The translations under genes were made by a program, and so were the position numbers. This document shows, in pieces, positions 4,976 to 6,188 of a stretch of 6,188 bases of DNA (within the stretch, counting starts at the first letter, position 1; each line of letters begins with the position of its first letter). Under the pieces are notes generated by a model, which did not search any database, was not told the origin of the DNA, and worked only from the letters and a program-made list of their open reading frames with translations. The DNA lies in assembly GCA_023418595.1 (NCBI GenBank), contig JAEZZI010000029.1, positions 1-6,188 on the forward strand, given 5' to 3'. This stretch comes from Pseudomonadota bacterium. Its GTDB lineage: Bacteria; Pseudomonadota; Alphaproteobacteria; Sphingomonadales; Sphingomonadaceae.

Positions 4976-4997
4976 AGAGCAGGATTTAAGGGATTTC

Positions 4998-5330
4998 ATG
5001 AAACAAGCGCTGCTGATTCTAGTCAATGTTCCAGACGAGCAGGTTGCTCACGCGATTGCGCGGTTGGTCGTTGAACAGCGCCTTGCTGCATGTGTGAACA
5101 TGCTGCCGGCCGTGCACTCCGTATATCGATGGCAGGGGGCGATTGAAGAAGCGACGGAAGTGACCATGCTTTTCAAGACGGTGCAGGAACGCTATTCGGA
5201 TCTCGAAGCCGCGATCAAGGCCCTGCATCCTTATGAAGTGCCGGAGATTATCGCGCTGCCCATCGTGGCAGGCTTGCCTGCATACCTCGGATGGATAGAC
5301 GAGGAAACAAAAAAGGATATGAATGTTTAG
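4998..5330 (+). CDS. cutA: CutA family divalent-cation tolerance protein
   Basis: CutA proteins are small, very stable trimers with a ferredoxin-like fold, linked to tolerance of copper and other divalent cations. Their molecular role is not settled. The 110-residue product carries the family hallmarks: VEQRLAACVNMLPAVHSVYRW (residues 25-45), the EEATEVTMLFKT strand, HPYEVPEIIALPI (77-89), and the C-terminal YLGWI. Cys32 and His77 match conserved family positions discussed as metal ligands. The ATG at 4998 is chosen because AAGGGA (4988-4993) precedes it and the product then has the usual length. An in-frame GTG at 4920 would add 26 residues without family similarity. No signal peptide is seen, so it is probably cytoplasmic. 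Its last 8 nt overlap dsbD. Confidence 0.95.
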   Translation: MKQALLILVNVPDEQVAHAIARLVVEQRLAACVNMLPAVHSVYRWQGAIEEATEVTMLFKTVQERYSDLEAAIKALHPYEVPEIIALPIVAGLPAYLGWIDEETKKDMNV

Positions 5331-6188
5331 CTGGTTTAAACGATATCGGGAACATGCTTTGCCCGTCCGATTCGCGGCCATCGTATTGACTGGCTTTGCT
5401 TTATTGTTCACGCCGTTTTCTCATGCGGAAGAAGATTTTCTCGCTCCCGAGGCAGCCTTCCGATTTTCGGCGCGGATGCTTGATGCGCAGACTGCCGAGG
5501 TTAAGTATGAAATCGCGGACGGTTATTACATGTACCGGGAGCCGTTCGCGTTTAGTGCCGACGGCGCGACGCTCGGCATGCCTGTCGTCCCGCCCGGCAA
5601 GGTGAAGTTCGATGAGACTTTCCAGAAAGACGTCGAAACCTATCGCAAAGCAGTCGTCATTACGATTCCCGTTGAAGCGAATGGCGACTTCACATTGAAG
5701 GCAATTGGCCAAGGGTGTGCGGACAAGGGGTTGTGCTATCCGCCGATGGAGTCAAAGGCAGATTTGTCACCAACAGGTGGCCTGATGGCGGTGAGCGGTG
5801 CGGGATCGGTCATGCCGGACGATTCCGAAATGGGCAGGATCGAAGCATCGCTGAAAAGCGGCGAGCTGCTGGCGATATTACCGCTGTTTCTGCTGCTTGG
5901 TCTGGGCCTGTCGTTTACGCCTTGTGTGCTACCGATGGTGCCGATCCTGTCCTCCATCATTCTCGGCGAGGGGCACAACGTCAGCCGTGCCCGCGGCTTC
6001 GCATTGTCGGTGGCCTATTCGCTTGGCATGGCGCTCGTGTACACCGCGCTTGGCATTGCAGCCGGCCTGATCGGCGAGGGGCTGGCGGCGGCCTTGCAGA
6101 ATCCGTGGACCTTGGGCGCATTCGCACTGCTGATGGTGCTGTTGTCGCTGTCTATGTTCAACGTTTATCAGCTGCAGGTGCCGGCATC
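5323..6188 (+). CDS. dsbD: Thiol:disulfide interchange protein DsbD (3' partial)
   Basis: DsbD carries electrons from cytoplasmic thioredoxin across the inner membrane to periplasmic partners such as DsbC and the cytochrome c maturation thioredoxin. The first 288 residues are visible; the frame is open to the right edge (E. coli protein about 565). A signal peptide with basic start (MFSWFKRYREH) and hydrophobic core ends at FSHA, with cleavage predicted after Ala35. The periplasmic alpha domain has FLAPEAAFRFSA, DGYYMYREPF, a cap-loop-like FDETF, and the redox pair Cys132/Cys138 in GCADKGLCYPP (E. coli Cys103/Cys109). The membrane domain begins near residue 182, with Cys201 in LSFTPCVLPMVPILSS (E. 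coli Cys163). The second membrane cysteine and the C-terminal thioredoxin domain lie outside the window. AAAAGGA at 5311-5317 serves as ribosome-binding site inside cutA. Confidence 0.95.
   Translation, partial: MFSWFKRYREHALPVRFAAIVLTGFALLFTPFSHAEEDFLAPEAAFRFSARMLDAQTAEVKYEIADGYYMYREPFAFSADGATLGMPVVPPGKVKFDETFQKDVETYRKAVVITIPVEANGDFTLKAIGQGCADKGLCYPPMESKADLSPTGGLMAVSGAGSVMPDDSEMGRIEASLKSGELLAILPLFLLLGLGLSFTPCVLPMVPILSSIILGEGHNVSRARGFALSVAYSLGMALVYTALGIAAGLIGEGLAAALQNPWTLGAFALLMVLLSLSMFNVYQLQVPA

Noticed and set aside
4920..4997. GTG at 4920 as an N-terminal extension of cutA
   Set aside because: The added 26 residues do not resemble the family and are not preceded by a good Shine-Dalgarno, whereas ATG 4998 has AAGGGA and gives the normal length.

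Overview
This window is the distal end of a bacterial ribosomal protein supercluster (the spc/alpha region), followed by the start of a small cutA-dsbD unit. Every supported gene is on the + strand. The proteins are proteobacterial in every detail. The order secY-infA-rpmJ-rpsM-rpsK-rpsD-rpoA-rplQ, with infA between secY and rpmJ, points to a betaproteobacterium, because E. coli keeps infA elsewhere. The moderate GC content and protein flavour suggest Burkholderiales, perhaps an Oxalobacteraceae-like genome. The family-level placement is inference.

Layout. 1-1107: secY, lacking about its first 78 residues, which lie off the left edge. 1142-1360: infA (IF-1). 1397-1510: rpmJ (L36, zinc-binding type; a 37-codon gene that is easy to miss). 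1538-1903: rpsM (S13). 1946-2350: rpsK (S11). 2504-3127: rpsD (S4, GTG start). 3226-4203: rpoA (RNA polymerase alpha). 4335-4730: rplQ (L17). A strong bidirectional terminator at 4758-4784 closes the cluster. 4998-5330: cutA. It overlaps by 8 nt the start of dsbD (5323 to the right edge), which is incomplete. No gene-free stretch exceeds 300 bases.

How the genes work together. SecY is the protein-export channel. IF-1 and the ribosomal proteins build and start the ribosome. Alpha nucleates RNA polymerase assembly. CutA and DsbD form a separate envelope/metal-tolerance and thiol-redox unit, with the same gene adjacency as in E. coli.

The genes are ordinary. What deserves attention is the non-coding punctuation. 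There are good terminator hairpins inside the cluster (rpsK/rpsD and rpsD/rpoA). A consensus extended -10 promoter sits inside an inverted repeat before rplQ. A perfect hairpin carries the secY stop codon in its loop, another presents the rpsM Shine-Dalgarno in its loop, and a structured leader precedes the GTG start of rpsD. Together they suggest the alpha operon is divided into separately adjustable transcription and translation units, unlike the classical E. coli arrangement in which S4 acts upstream of rpsM. I found no mobile element, CRISPR array, tRNA or novel multi-gene system.
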